DNA of 64,000 bases from JAUMWX01 sp023394215 (GTDB lineage: Bacteria; Bacillota; Clostridia; Tissierellales; Peptoniphilaceae). The DNA is taken from assembly GCA_050313995.1 (NCBI GenBank), contig JBNPMM010000001.1. One strand, written 5' to 3'. The notes beneath the pieces were generated by a model. That model was not told where the DNA came from. It did not search any database and saw nothing but the letters and a program-made list of their open reading frames with translations. Shown piece by piece: positions 1 to 8,343 of the stretch (positions are counted from its first letter, which is position 1; every line of letters starts with the position of its first letter). Made by a program: the position numbers and the translations under genes.

Positions 1-534
1 CCATTTAATAGAGTTTATTCCCAGCCTATGGGCTATAGGTATATATATTTCCAAAGTTTCATTTGCAGTTTTTATCTGTTTATCCCTTGACTTATATTCC
101 AAGGTTCTCATATTATGTAGCCTATCAGATAATTTAATTATAATAACCCTTATATCGTTGGCCATTGCAAGAACCATTTTTCTTATATTTTCAATTTGGT
201 TTTCTTCCTTTGTCTTATAAGTCAAATTTTTTAATTTTGTAACCCCGTCTACGAGGTTTGTAATCTCTTCCCCGAATTCCTCAAGCATATTTTCTTTGGT
301 ATAGGCAGTATCTTCCAATACATCATGCATAAGTCCGGCACAAATGGCCTCATCATCCATTTTAAGCTTTGCAAGTATTGTGGCTACTGCAACAGGATGT
401 ATAATGTAATCCTCTCCGGAATTACGCACCTGTCCCTTGTGATTTTCATCTGCGACTTTAAAAGCCTTACGTATGATATGCTCGTTTGTATTTGGATTGT
501 ATTCTTTTATTAAACTTATAAGATTATCTATCAT
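1..534 (-). CDS. rel: RelA/SpoT-type (p)ppGpp synthetase/hydrolase, N-terminal part, cut by window edge
   Basis: The first 178 codons of a gene that continues past the left edge. My translation of the complement starts MIDNLISLIKEYNPNTNEH and contains the HD-hydrolase pattern of Rel proteins: an HP near residue 44, the pair HD in GLMHDVLEDT and the later SDRLHNMRTLE. These are the metal-binding residues of the ppGpp hydrolase domain; the synthetase, TGS and ACT parts would lie outside the window. The ATG is at 534-532, only 4 bases after the recJ stop, so the two are probably co-transcribed. A bifunctional long Rel is the likely product; a hydrolase-only form cannot be excluded from this fragment. 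Confidence 0.9.
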   Translation of the reverse strand, partial: MIDNLISLIKEYNPNTNEHIIRKAFKVADENHKGQVRNSGEDYIIHPVAVATILAKLKMDDEAICAGLMHDVLEDTAYTKENMLEEFGEEITNLVDGVTKLKNLTYKTKEENQIENIRKMVLAMANDIRVIIIKLSDRLHNMRTLEYKSRDKQIKTANETLEIYIPIAHRLGINSIKW

Positions 535-538
535 TTTT

Positions 539-2296
539 TTACCTTACTGATTCTATTTGCAATTGTATACTGCTTCTTTCATTAAAAGTATTTTTATTTA
601 GTTTATAGGCTATATCTATACTTTTACCGCTTAACTTTTCAGCATTTTTATATAAATCAATTCCATATTTATCCTTGATAAAACTATAAAACATATCTAT
701 ATCAAATGAAATAGCCTGCATATTTACACCATTCATACCCAGTATAAACTTAAGGACGTTTTTGTTTTTACCCAATAGAGATGCCTGCAAAATTTCAAGA
801 TTTTTACTTGCAAATATCGGTTCTTTATAACCATAACCGAATGGGCCTATTTTTTCTATCTCTTCCAAAAGAGAGAAAGATATTTGATTAAAATTAAGCG
901 GAAAATCTATATCTATATTTTTGACAAAATCCGCTTGGGATAACTTGCTTTCTTCATTTAAAATTTTAGAAAAATCAGAGAGTTTATCTTTTTCCAGACT
1001 TAAACCGCATGCCATTTTGTGCCCCCCGAACGCCACGAAAAAGTCTCTGAATTTTGCTAAATTTTCATACATATTATAGGCATTTATAGACCTTCCCGAG
1101 CCCTTGACTATTTCTACACCGTCACTTTGAGCATCAGTAAAAACTATAACGGGTTTATTATACTTTTCTTTTATCCTGCCGGCGATTAAACCGCAAACAC
1201 TTTCGTGTATATCCTTATTATATAGGATTATTATATCATTTAGGTATAATTTTTCATCATTAATTTTATTAATTGAGTCTTCAAAACCCTCTTTTGTCAA
1301 AAGTTTTCTCTTGTTATTAAGTGAAATAAGTTCCCTTGCGTATTCTGTTACAACTTCTATATCATCTTCCAAAAAAAGTTCAACTCCAAGTTTTGCCGTA
1401 AAAATTCTACCGGATGCATTGATTATGGGTCCTATTATAAAACCTACGGTATAAATATCTACCTCCTTGTTAAAGGACAATTCATTTAGTAAAACCTTAA
1501 TCCCGAGATTGTCCGTATTATTTATTCGCTTAAGCCCCTCTATTACTATTATCCTGTTTTCATTTCTTATTTCCATCATATCGGATATAGTTCCCAAGGC
1601 CGCATATTGCAACAGGCTATGCAAAAGCCTTGCATCCAAATTTAGTTCAAAACCGTAAGTTTCAAACATGGCAGCAACAAGTTTATAGGCAACAACGGCT
1701 CCGCAAATTTTTTTGAAAGGATAAGTATCATCAAGCCTTTGAGGATTTATAACGGCATCAGCTTCCGGAAGGACCTGAATCCCATCTTTCATTATAACCT
1801 GATGGTGATCGGTTACTATTACTTTGATTCCTTTGTTTTTGGCATACTCAATGGCATCTATAGCGGCTATACCGTTGTCACAAGTTATAATCAACCCTAT
1901 ATTGTCCCTAAAACAATCATCAACTATGTTTTTGTTTATACCGTATCCGTCTTCTATTCTGTCCGGAATAGAATAAGAAATTTGATCGTAGAAATTACCG
2001 ATTCCTTTATAAAGTATAACTGTAGCTGCAACTCCGTCTTGATCATAGTCTCCTACAATTCTTATTTTTTCCCCGTTCATCATAGCTTCAAAAACTATAT
2101 CAACTGCAAGTTCCATATCTTTTAGTTTAAAAGGAGAATGTAGGAGATTCAAATCGGGATTTAAAAGCATCTCAATTTCATCTTTGTCAATAATATTTCT
2201 ATTTGCCAAAATTCTTTTTTGTATACCGCTAAGTTTATTATTTTTAGCCAAAATTTCAAAATTATCTTTTTTATTTACGATAAACCAATTACTCAT
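539..2296 (-). CDS. recJ: Single-stranded-DNA-specific exonuclease RecJ
   Basis: A 585-aa 5'-3' ssDNA exonuclease used in recombination and repair. Visible motifs are the DHH-family set: IVGDYDQDGVAAT (motif I), ITCDNGIAA (motif II), VTDHHQV (motif III) and, later, the DHHA1 loop FGGHKMACGLSL; the C-terminal part fits the OB-fold domain. Length is normal for a short RecJ. An in-frame GTG/ATG upstream (2341) exists, but the ATG at 2296 is preceded by an AGGGG Shine-Dalgarno about 6 bases away and the protein start MSNWFIVNKK is typical, so I use 2296. A terminator-like hairpin sits just upstream, between yajC and this gene. Confidence 0.95.
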   Translation of the reverse strand: MSNWFIVNKKDNFEILAKNNKLSGIQKRILANRNIIDKDEIEMLLNPDLNLLHSPFKLKDMELAVDIVFEAMMNGEKIRIVGDYDQDGVAATVILYKGIGNFYDQISYSIPDRIEDGYGINKNIVDDCFRDNIGLIITCDNGIAAIDAIEYAKNKGIKVIVTDHHQVIMKDGIQVLPEADAVINPQRLDDTYPFKKICGAVVAYKLVAAMFETYGFELNLDARLLHSLLQYAALGTISDMMEIRNENRIIVIEGLKRINNTDNLGIKVLLNELSFNKEVDIYTVGFIIGPIINASGRIFTAKLGVELFLEDDIEVVTEYARELISLNNKRKLLTKEGFEDSINKINDEKLYLNDIIILYNKDIHESVCGLIAGRIKEKYNKPVIVFTDAQSDGVEIVKGSGRSINAYNMYENLAKFRDFFVAFGGHKMACGLSLEKDKLSDFSKILNEESKLSQADFVKNIDIDFPLNFNQISFSLLEEIEKIGPFGYGYKEPIFASKNLEILQASLLGKNKNVLKFILGMNGVNMQAISFDIDMFYSFIKDKYGIDLYKNAEKLSGKSIDIAYKLNKNTFNERSSIQLQIESVR

Positions 2297-2309
2297 CTTT
2301 TCCCCTATA

Positions 2310-2336
2310 AAGAAAAGAGCTGATTTTGGCAGCTCT
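2310..2336 (-). terminator. Hairpin plus T-run between yajC and recJ
   Basis: On the minus strand AGAGCTG (2336-2330) pairs perfectly with CAGCTCT (2322-2316) around a 7-base loop and is followed by TTTCTT. It lies after the yajC stop and before the recJ start, so it would end or attenuate the tgt-yajC transcript upstream of recJ. Confidence 0.65.
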
Positions 2337-2350
2337 CTCAATCACTAATA

Positions 2351-2698
2351 TTAAAATTCTTCATTATCGGAAGTTTCTTCTACTGCTTCTTCCTGAAAAT
2401 CTTCTTCCATGCCGGCAACCGGTGTAACTATATAGCTTAAAGCATTTTTCAAATATTCAATTTGACTTCCATTATTTCCTGTCTCTATGATAAAAGAAAT
2501 TTCATCAAGATAAACAACCTTTCCCCTAACACCGGATTTTGTAACAATCTTATCCCCAAGTTTTAGGGAATTCATCATTTGTTTTTGTTGGTTTTGTTGT
2601 TTCTTTTGCGGCCTGTACAATAAAAAATAAAATAAAATACCAAGTAATACAAGCCATAGTAAACTTAAAAATTGCCCTTGCGGCATTTGTGTTGCCAT
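2351..2698 (-). CDS. yajC: Preprotein translocase subunit YajC
   Basis: A 115-aa small membrane protein that associates with SecDF and the Sec translocon. It shows the family layout: one N-terminal transmembrane helix (about residues 11-29, rich in L/F), then the hallmark YRPQKKQQ basic-glutamine stretch, a YajC core (LKLGDKIVTKSGVRGKVV) and an acidic C-terminal tail. Position directly after tgt is the standard queA-tgt-yajC order of many bacteria. Length is typical. Confidence 0.95.
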   Translation of the reverse strand: MATQMPQGQFLSLLWLVLLGILFYFLLYRPQKKQQNQQKQMMNSLKLGDKIVTKSGVRGKVVYLDEISFIIETGNNGSQIEYLKNALSYIVTPVAGMEEDFQEEAVEETSDNEEF

Positions 2699-2708
2699 TT
2701 AAATCCTC

Positions 2709-3818
2709 CTAATATCCAAATTTTTCGTAAAATTCTTTTTTATATTCCAAAAATCTATCCTCTAAAATAGACTTTCTGATATTCTTCATTAGCTTTATCA
2801 AGAAATGCAAATTGTGTATTGTAAGTAATCTTGCTCCCAATATCTCATTTACATTTATCAAATGTCTTATATATGCCCTTGAATAATTTCTGCATGTATA
2901 GCAATCACATTCGTGATCCAAAGGTGAAAAATCATTTTTATACTTAGCATTCTTTACAACTAAATTTCCTCTCGAGGTCATAGCCGTACCGTTTCTTGCA
3001 ATTCTTGTAGGGAGTACACAGTCAGCCATATCTATACCGGCTTCTACCGATTCAAACAAGTAGTCCGGACTTCCTATACCCATATTGTATCTCGGCTTAT
3101 CTTCCGGTAAAAGAGGTGTTGTGAAATTTAATATATCTATCATAACCTCTTTTGGTTCACCTACGCTAAGCCCCCCTATTGCAAAACCGTCACAATTTCT
3201 CTTGATAGTCTCTTCTGCACTGATTTTTCTTAAATCTTTAAACATTCCTCCCTGTACTATACCAAAAAGGGCCTGCTTGGGATTTGTATGAGCCTCAAGA
3301 CATCTGTCAAGCCACCTAAGAGTCATATGCAGAGATTTTTCCACATACGATTTTTTGGCATCAGGTTCCACACATTCATCAAAAGCCATCATAATATCGG
3401 AACCGAGATTTTGCTGTATCTGGATAGATTTTTCAGGTGATATAAAATGCTTGGAACCATCTATATGAGACCTGAATTCTACACCTTCTTCCCTTATCTT
3501 TCTTATATTGCTAAGGGAAAAAACTTGAAAACCTCCGCTATCCGTAAGAATGGGCCTATCCCAGTTCATAAATTTATGAAGTCCGCCCGCTTCTTTGACT
3601 AAATCATCACCCGGTTTCAAATACAAATGATAAGTATTCCCAAGTATAATTTCCGCACCTATCTCCTTCAATTCTTCCGGGGTCATAGTTTTAACTGTAG
3701 CCCTGGTCCCAACCGGCATAAAAACCGGAGTTTCTATATCACCATGAGGCGTATGTATGATACCCGCCCTTGCATTTGTTTGAGAAGATTTTTTTATTAA
3801 ATCATATTTTATAGCCAT
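2709..3818 (-). CDS. tgt: tRNA-guanine transglycosylase
   Basis: A 369-aa enzyme that exchanges guanine 34 of tRNAs with GUN anticodons for the queuosine precursor preQ1. The catalytic aspartate is in TDSGGFQVFS (D93); GIVQGG and GGLSVGE form the base pocket; the zinc site is seen as CDCYTC followed by a His about 25 residues on, near the C-terminus. It sits in tandem with queA (6 bases apart), the next step of queuosine synthesis. No preQ1 synthesis genes are in the window. Confidence 0.97.
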   Translation of the reverse strand: MAIKYDLIKKSSQTNARAGIIHTPHGDIETPVFMPVGTRATVKTMTPEELKEIGAEIILGNTYHLYLKPGDDLVKEAGGLHKFMNWDRPILTDSGGFQVFSLSNIRKIREEGVEFRSHIDGSKHFISPEKSIQIQQNLGSDIMMAFDECVEPDAKKSYVEKSLHMTLRWLDRCLEAHTNPKQALFGIVQGGMFKDLRKISAEETIKRNCDGFAIGGLSVGEPKEVMIDILNFTTPLLPEDKPRYNMGIGSPDYLFESVEAGIDMADCVLPTRIARNGTAMTSRGNLVVKNAKYKNDFSPLDHECDCYTCRNYSRAYIRHLINVNEILGARLLTIHNLHFLIKLMKNIRKSILEDRFLEYKKEFYEKFGY

Positions 3819-3824
3819 TTTTAC

Positions 3825-4847
3825 CTACCTTATAAACATAGCATCGCAAAAACTGAAAAACCTGTAATTATTCTTTTTCGCTTCCTCATAAGCGTTAAAA
3901 ATAATCTCCCTTGATGCTAAGGTACTTACCAACATAAGAAGTGTAGACTTAGGCAAATGGAAATTTGTTATTAAGCCGTCTACAACTTTAAATTCATAAC
4001 CCGGATAAATAAATATATCTGTCCAATCACTGTGTGCCTGGATTTTAGAGAATTTATTTGCTACGGATTCAAGGGTCCTTACGGAAGTTGTTCCAACAGC
4101 AATTATTCTCTTTTTATTCTCTATAGCCTTATTTATTTTTTGAGAGGCTTTTTCATCTAAAACATAATATTCACTGTGCATATGATGATCTTCAATTTTT
4201 TCAGCACTCACAGGTTTAAAAGTCCCAAAACCCACATGTAGGGTAAGATAAGCTATATCAACACCTTTTTTTGCTATTTTTTCAAGTAAATCCTTTGAAA
4301 AATGAAGGCCTGCAGTAGGAGCTGCAACCGATCCGTTGTGCTTCGCATAAACCGTTTGATATTTTTCCTTATCTTCAAGTTTTTCGCTTATATAAGGCGG
4401 CAAGGGCATATTACCGATTTCATTCAAAATTTCCTCAAGTATGCCTTCATAAGAGAACTTTATAATCCTATGCCCCTCATCAGTGATGTCTATTACTCTT
4501 CCCGATAACTTTTCCGAAAATATTATAGATGTATCAAGTTTCATTTTTTTCCCGGGTTTAACCAAGCATTCCCATATCTTACCTTCCTGATTTTTCAGAA
4601 GTAAGACTTCTATGGCCTCCTCTTTTTCAGGTCTGTGTCCGAATATTCTTGCCGGTATTACTCTTGTATCATTTAAAACCAGACAATCTCCCTCTTCCAA
4701 GTAATCAATAATATCATAAAATCTTTTATGCTCTAATGTGAAATTATCTTTGTTTACAAGTAATAATTTGGAATTTTCTCTCTTTTCCTCAGGATGCTGA
4801 GCTATGAAAGATGGGTCCAAATCATAATTAAAGTCTTCTGTATTCAT
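3825..4847 (-). CDS. queA: S-adenosylmethionine:tRNA ribosyltransferase-isomerase
   Basis: A 340-aa protein that transfers the ribosyl part of SAM to preQ1-modified tRNA, making epoxyqueuosine. Family sequences are clear: FNYDLDPSFIAQHPEEKR at the start, DCLVLNDTRVIPARIFG, VAAPTAGLHFS and THLHVGFGTF-like LTLHVGFGTFKPV, TNFHLPKSTLLMLVS near the end. Its ATG overlaps the ruvB stop by one base (TAATG), a sign of translational coupling. Length is normal. Confidence 0.97.
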   Translation of the reverse strand: MNTEDFNYDLDPSFIAQHPEEKRENSKLLLVNKDNFTLEHKRFYDIIDYLEEGDCLVLNDTRVIPARIFGHRPEKEEAIEVLLLKNQEGKIWECLVKPGKKMKLDTSIIFSEKLSGRVIDITDEGHRIIKFSYEGILEEILNEIGNMPLPPYISEKLEDKEKYQTVYAKHNGSVAAPTAGLHFSKDLLEKIAKKGVDIAYLTLHVGFGTFKPVSAEKIEDHHMHSEYYVLDEKASQKINKAIENKKRIIAVGTTSVRTLESVANKFSKIQAHSDWTDIFIYPGYEFKVVDGLITNFHLPKSTLLMLVSTLASREIIFNAYEEAKKNNYRFFSFCDAMFIR

Positions 4848-5848
4848 TATTTTTCCTTATATTCTAAATTAAAATGTTCATAAGCCTTTTTAGTGAGCAT
4901 TCTTCCCCTTGGGGTTCTTGTCAAAAAACCTATTTGTAATAGGTAAGGCTCATAAACATCTTCTATTGTAACCGATTCCTGACCGGTAGATGCAGCTATA
5001 GTATCTAAGCCGACAGGACCGCCTGCAAAGTTTTCAGCCATAGTCAGGACTATTTTTTTATCAAGTTTATCAAGTCCCATATTGTCAATTTCAAGAAAAT
5101 CCAAGCTGTCTCTTGCTATCTTTAAATCAATATGACCTTCTCCTATTACCTGAGCAAAATCTCTTACTCTTTTTAAAAGTCTATTTGCGATTCTTGGCGT
5201 CCCTCTCGATCTTCTTGCAATTTCAAGGGCAGACTTGTCATCTATATTTACCCTTAGTATCTCCGCTGATCTTTTAATTATACTTTTCAAGTCCTTATCT
5301 TCATACAGGTCAAGCTCAAGTAAAACACCGAATCTGTCCCTAAGAGGAGAAGATAGCATACCCGCCTTTGTTGTTGCCCCTATAAGAGTGAATTTCTCAA
5401 GATCTATTCTTAAACTCTGAGCTGACGGGCCCTTGCCCACTATTATATCCAGGGCATAATCCTCCATAGCCGGATAAAGCACCTCTTCTACAGACCTGTT
5501 TATCCTATGAATCTCATCTATAAACAAAACATCATGGCTTTGCAGATTTGTTAAAATAGCTGCCAAATCTCCGGGCCTCTCAATAGCAGGTCCCGAAGTA
5601 ACCTTAACATTTACCCCCATTTCATTTGCAATTATATTGGCAAGTGTTGTTTTTCCAAGTCCGGGAGGTCCCTGTAACAAAACATGGTCCAAGGCCTCTT
5701 GCCTATTTTTAGCGGCTTCTATGTATATATTAAGTTTTTCCTTGGACTTATCCTGACCTATATACTCGGTTAACCACTTGGGTCTTAAACTGTATTCAAT
5801 TTTATCTTCATTAATAAAGGCTTTTGAGCCTACAATTCTATTTTCCAT
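4847..5848 (-). CDS. ruvB: Holliday junction branch migration helicase RuvB
   Basis: A 333-aa AAA+ motor of the RuvAB complex that drives branch migration of Holliday junctions. Walker A GPPGLGKT at residues 60-67, Walker B VLFIDEIHR, sensor region LIGATTKAGMLSSPLRDRFG with the arginine finger, and the C-terminal winged helix (GRMLTKKAYEH). It follows ruvA with 3 bases between, as in most genomes. Confidence 0.98.
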   Translation of the reverse strand: MENRIVGSKAFINEDKIEYSLRPKWLTEYIGQDKSKEKLNIYIEAAKNRQEALDHVLLQGPPGLGKTTLANIIANEMGVNVKVTSGPAIERPGDLAAILTNLQSHDVLFIDEIHRINRSVEEVLYPAMEDYALDIIVGKGPSAQSLRIDLEKFTLIGATTKAGMLSSPLRDRFGVLLELDLYEDKDLKSIIKRSAEILRVNIDDKSALEIARRSRGTPRIANRLLKRVRDFAQVIGEGHIDLKIARDSLDFLEIDNMGLDKLDKKIVLTMAENFAGGPVGLDTIAASTGQESVTIEDVYEPYLLQIGFLTRTPRGRMLTKKAYEHFNLEYKEK

Positions 5849-5851
5849 AAC

Positions 5852-6442
5852 CTAAATTCTCTTTAAAGCCATCTTAACTATATCAGATAAAGCAAGTCCT
5901 TTCAAATCAATACCCTTTAGAGCTCTTGTAGCATCCGCTTTGCTGTAGCCGAGATTAAGCAAAGCCTCTATGGCAAAATCATAATCTTTACTACTTAAAT
6001 CTTCATTGCTCAAAATATCCAAATCCTCCTTGATGATACTATCAGGATTTATTTTATCCGACAACTCCAAAATTATTCTGGAAGCTGATTTAGCTCCTAT
6101 GCCTTGGGCCTGAGTCAATTTTTTGATGTCATTACCCAATATGGCAAGTTTTATTTCATACACTTCAAGGCTTGATAATATTGACAGTGAAGCCTTTGGT
6201 CCTATTGATGATACACTATTTAAATGCAAAAACATTTCCAGTTGGTCAATGCTAAGAAAACCATATAGATAAACTCCGTCTTCTCTCACAACAAACTCGG
6301 TATATATCTTATGATTTTCATTTATTGTCAAACTTGAAATGCTCTTGGTAGGCATTAAAATTTTATAGCCTATATTATTATTTTCAAGAACTATATAGTC
6401 CTGTCCTAAAAACTTCACGTCCCCAATTATGTAAGAAAACAA
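5852..6442 (-). CDS. ruvA: Holliday junction branch migration protein RuvA
   Basis: A 196-aa junction-binding subunit that loads RuvB rings. The N-terminal OB domain (MFSYIIGDVKFLGQDYIVL), the two helix-hairpin-helix segments (LNSVSSIGPKASLSIL and LTQAQGIGAKSASRIILEL) and the C-terminal RuvB-binding three-helix domain (DFAIEALLNLGYSKADATRAL) are all recognisable. The order ruvC-ruvA-ruvB with only a few bases between genes implies one transcript. Confidence 0.97.
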   Translation of the reverse strand: MFSYIIGDVKFLGQDYIVLENNNIGYKILMPTKSISSLTINENHKIYTEFVVREDGVYLYGFLSIDQLEMFLHLNSVSSIGPKASLSILSSLEVYEIKLAILGNDIKKLTQAQGIGAKSASRIILELSDKINPDSIIKEDLDILSNEDLSSKDYDFAIEALLNLGYSKADATRALKGIDLKGLALSDIVKMALKRI

Positions 6443-6446
6443 ATAA

Positions 6447-6941
6447 TCACCCCATCCTAAATCTATCTTTAAATTTTAAACTGAAACTATGGCATATCGC
6501 AATAGCCAAGGCATCGGCAGCATCATCAGGTTTGGGTATTTCATTTAAATTTAAGATTCTCTTTACACTTTCTTGGACCTGTTTTTTAACAGCTCGTCCA
6601 TAACCTGTTAACGCCATTTTAATTTGCAAAGGTGTGTATTCATACATCGGCAAATTATTTAAACTGGATGCCAAAACCTCTACCCCCCTGGCCTGACTTA
6701 CATTAATAAAGGTTTTTGAATTTTTTTCATGAAACAATTTTTCATAACAAACATCATCAGGCTTATACTGCCCTATAATATTATTCATTTCGGTAAATAT
6801 TATTTTTAATCTTTCATCTGTAGTTTGTGTCGATGAGGTTTGTATAGTACCATACTCCAAAAGTCTTATCCTATTGGAAACTGTCTCAATGAGGCCGTAT
6901 CCTACGATAGCTATGCCTGGATCTATACCTAAAATAATCAT
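6447..6941 (-). CDS. ruvC: Crossover junction endodeoxyribonuclease RuvC
   Basis: A 164-aa Holliday junction resolvase. Acidic catalytic residues are visible in ILGIDPGIAIVGYG (D7), VCYEKLF (Glu) and PDDAADALAIAICH (C-terminal Asp pair), and the basic region KMALTGYGRAVKKQVQ matches the family. It overlaps the preceding 238-aa gene by 4 bases (ATGA type), which suggests translational coupling to that unknown protein. Confidence 0.97.
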   Translation of the reverse strand: MIILGIDPGIAIVGYGLIETVSNRIRLLEYGTIQTSSTQTTDERLKIIFTEMNNIIGQYKPDDVCYEKLFHEKNSKTFINVSQARGVEVLASSLNNLPMYEYTPLQIKMALTGYGRAVKKQVQESVKRILNLNEIPKPDDAADALAIAICHSFSLKFKDRFRMG

Positions 6942-7654
6942 AAATACCTGCTCAAAACGGCATCATTTAAAGCATACCAATACTGATTAACATATGAAAT
7001 CTTAAGACTCCTGTTTATATAAAACTTCACCTTGTCATATATATGCTTTAGCTCGTTTATGCTTAAATTTTTTCCTTCAACTCTCAGTATATCTGCATTT
7101 GAATAATCAACTACAACTTGCTTATCCATAGTATAATTAATCCTATAAATTTTACTCTTGATATTGTTATCTAAAAACAGATTTGCGTGGTATTCGTTAT
7201 TGGGTATATCCTTATTTTTTATAAGCTGATTTAAAAGTTGAGATTTAAATTTGTCAACAAAATCCGCCTTGCTGTCATGAAACAGGCTTTCCTTATGTAA
7301 AAGTTCTTTTGGCTGATAATATCTCAAAACCAATCTCTCCAACTTATCTATGGCTTTATAATCATCATAAGCCTTTCTATAGGCTTTGATGGAAAAAGCA
7401 AGTTCCAACCTATTTAAATCATCACTGACTAATTTGTTTATAGCATCTACTATAGCTTTTTTATCATCTCTTCCCCTGATACTTCTTCTCAAACCTGTCA
7501 ATAAAGCTTTAGTCACGCTATACTTGGGCACCAGATTGTTACAGAGATTTTTATTGTCCAACCATGATAGAAGCAAGAAAATAGAATTAGGGTCATCGTT
7601 ATATAAGAACTGATATTCTAAGCTTTTTTCAAAATCAAAGCTTTTTTCTTGCAT
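6938..7654 (-). CDS. Unrecognised 238-aa protein at the head of the ruvCAB operon
   Basis: I do not recognise a family. The protein starts MQEKSFDFEKSLEYQF, is soluble (no signal peptide or membrane helix), rich in Lys, Asp, Leu and Tyr, and looks largely helical, ending VNQYWYALNDAVLSRYL. The ATG at 7654 has a purine-rich site (AAGGAAGAG) about 7 bases upstream and a TATAAT-like -10 element at 7697-7692. The 4-base overlap with ruvC and the shared promoter place it in the recombination operon; whether it acts in repair is inference only. Confidence 0.8.
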   Translation of the reverse strand: MQEKSFDFEKSLEYQFLYNDDPNSIFLLLSWLDNKNLCNNLVPKYSVTKALLTGLRRSIRGRDDKKAIVDAINKLVSDDLNRLELAFSIKAYRKAYDDYKAIDKLERLVLRYYQPKELLHKESLFHDSKADFVDKFKSQLLNQLIKNKDIPNNEYHANLFLDNNIKSKIYRINYTMDKQVVVDYSNADILRVEGKNLSINELKHIYDKVKFYINRSLKISYVNQYWYALNDAVLSRYL

Positions 7655-7691
7655 AAATTTCTCTTCCTTTCTTTACAATCTAGTGACTTTT

Positions 7692-7697
7692 ATTATA
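7692..7697 (-). promoter_or_regulatory. Probable -10 element of the ruvCAB-tgt operon
   Basis: TATAAT on the minus strand, about 40 bases upstream of the 7654 start codon. The -35 17 bases further (TAGAAA) is poor, so only the -10 is convincing. Confidence 0.45.
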
Positions 7698-7851
7698 CTA
7701 CAAATACCACTTATTTTCTATTTGTTAAAAATAAAAATTTTAAATTTTAAAACTTATTTTTTAACAAATCCCTATATTAAGCAATTTAAAGTTAAAAAAA
7801 ATACTAATAAAAACAAATGTTTGTAACATTTTCGTAAATACTTGTTAGCAT

Positions 7852-7877
7852 AAAAAAAGACTTGGTAAAAACCAAGC
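7852..7877 (-). terminator. Terminator after tRNA-Arg
   Basis: Minus strand: CTTGGT, four-base loop, ACCAAG (7876-7861) followed by TCTTTTTTT. It lies 3 bases after the encoded CCA end of tRNA-Arg. Confidence 0.8.
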
Positions 7878-7879
7878 CT

Positions 7880-7956
7880 TGGCGTGCCGTAAAGGATTCG
7901 AACCCTCGACCTTCTGGTCCGTAGCCAGACGCTCTATCCAGCTGAGCTAACAGCAC
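7880..7956 (-). tRNA. tRNA-Arg (anticodon ACG)
   Basis: The minus strand folds as a cloverleaf: acceptor GTGCTGT with ACGGCAC, D-arm TTAGCTCAGCTGGATAGAGC, anticodon loop CTACGGA between TCTGG/CCAGA arms giving ACG, T-loop GTTCGAATC. Discriminator G and an encoded CCA follow (7882-7880). ACG normally is read as ICG after A-to-I editing. Confidence 0.95.
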
Positions 7957-7999
7957 ATACTATATATATTTTAACACTTTATGAAAAAATATAAAAGTA

Positions 8000-8026
8000 T
8001 AAATTAAAAAAGAGTCGAAAGACTCT
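8000..8026 (-). terminator. Terminator after tRNA-Gly
   Basis: Minus strand AGAGTC-TTTC-GACTCT (8026-8011) followed by TTTTTAATTT. It begins immediately at the CCA end of tRNA-Gly, so tRNA-Arg downstream is read through it or has its own start. Confidence 0.75.
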
Positions 8027-8101
8027 TGGAGCGGAAAACGAGATTCGAACTCGCGACCCTCGCCTTGGCAAGGCGATGCTCTACCACTGAGCCATTTCCG
8101 C
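8027..8101 (-). tRNA. tRNA-Gly (anticodon GCC)
   Basis: Cloverleaf on the minus strand: acceptor GCGGAAA paired with TTTCCGC, D-arm TGGCTCAGTGGTAGAGCA, anticodon loop TTGCCAA between TCGCC/GGCGA giving GCC, T-arm GTTCGAATC, discriminator T, encoded CCA. Confidence 0.95.
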
Positions 8102-8102
8102 A

Positions 8103-8179
8103 TGGTAGCGGTGAACAGATTTGAACTGCTGACACTGCGGGTATGAACCGCATGCTCTAGCCACCTGAGCTACACCGCC
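8103..8179 (-). tRNA. tRNA-Met, elongator (anticodon CAT)
   Basis: Cloverleaf on the minus strand with acceptor GGCGGTG / CACCGCT (G1-U72 end), D-arm TAGCTCAGGTGGCTAGAGCA, anticodon loop TTCATAC, encoded CCA. The acceptor and D-arm closely resemble elongator tRNA-Met of Bacillus; it lacks the C1-A72 mismatch of an initiator. One base separates it from tRNA-Gly, so both come from one precursor. Confidence 0.92.
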
Positions 8180-8201
8180 ATATCTCATTAGCAACAAAAA
8201 T

Positions 8202-8230
8202 ATATTACCATCTGAAAATGATTTTGTCAA
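8202..8230 (-). promoter_or_regulatory. Promoter of the tRNA Met-Gly-Arg unit
   Basis: TTGACA (8230-8225), 17-base spacer, TAATAT (8207-8202) on the minus strand, 22 bases before the tRNA-Met 5' end. A near-consensus sigma-A promoter. Confidence 0.85.
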
Positions 8231-8293
8231 ATTTTTTTATAAAATACTATTGTCATAAAATAGATATTGAAATTAAAAACATATAGATTGATA

Positions 8294-8326
8294 AAAGAAT
8301 AAACCCGCAACCTTAAGCTACGGGCT
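8294..8326 (-). terminator. Terminator of the acyltransferase gene
   Basis: Minus strand AGCCCGTAGC pairs (with G-U pairs) with GGTTGCGGGTT across the loop TTAAG, then a T-rich tail. It starts about 17 bases after the stop codon. Confidence 0.65.
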
Positions 8327-8343
8327 TATTTTAATTATAATCT

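Noticed and set aside
1739..2125. Plus-strand open frame of 128 codons inside recJ
   Set aside because: No RBS and no family; it is antisense to conserved RecJ motifs.
8103..8179. Initiator tRNA or lysidine tRNA-Ile with CAT anticodon
   Set aside because: The acceptor and D-arm follow elongator tRNA-Met; no C1-A72 mismatch and no tRNA-Ile2 features.
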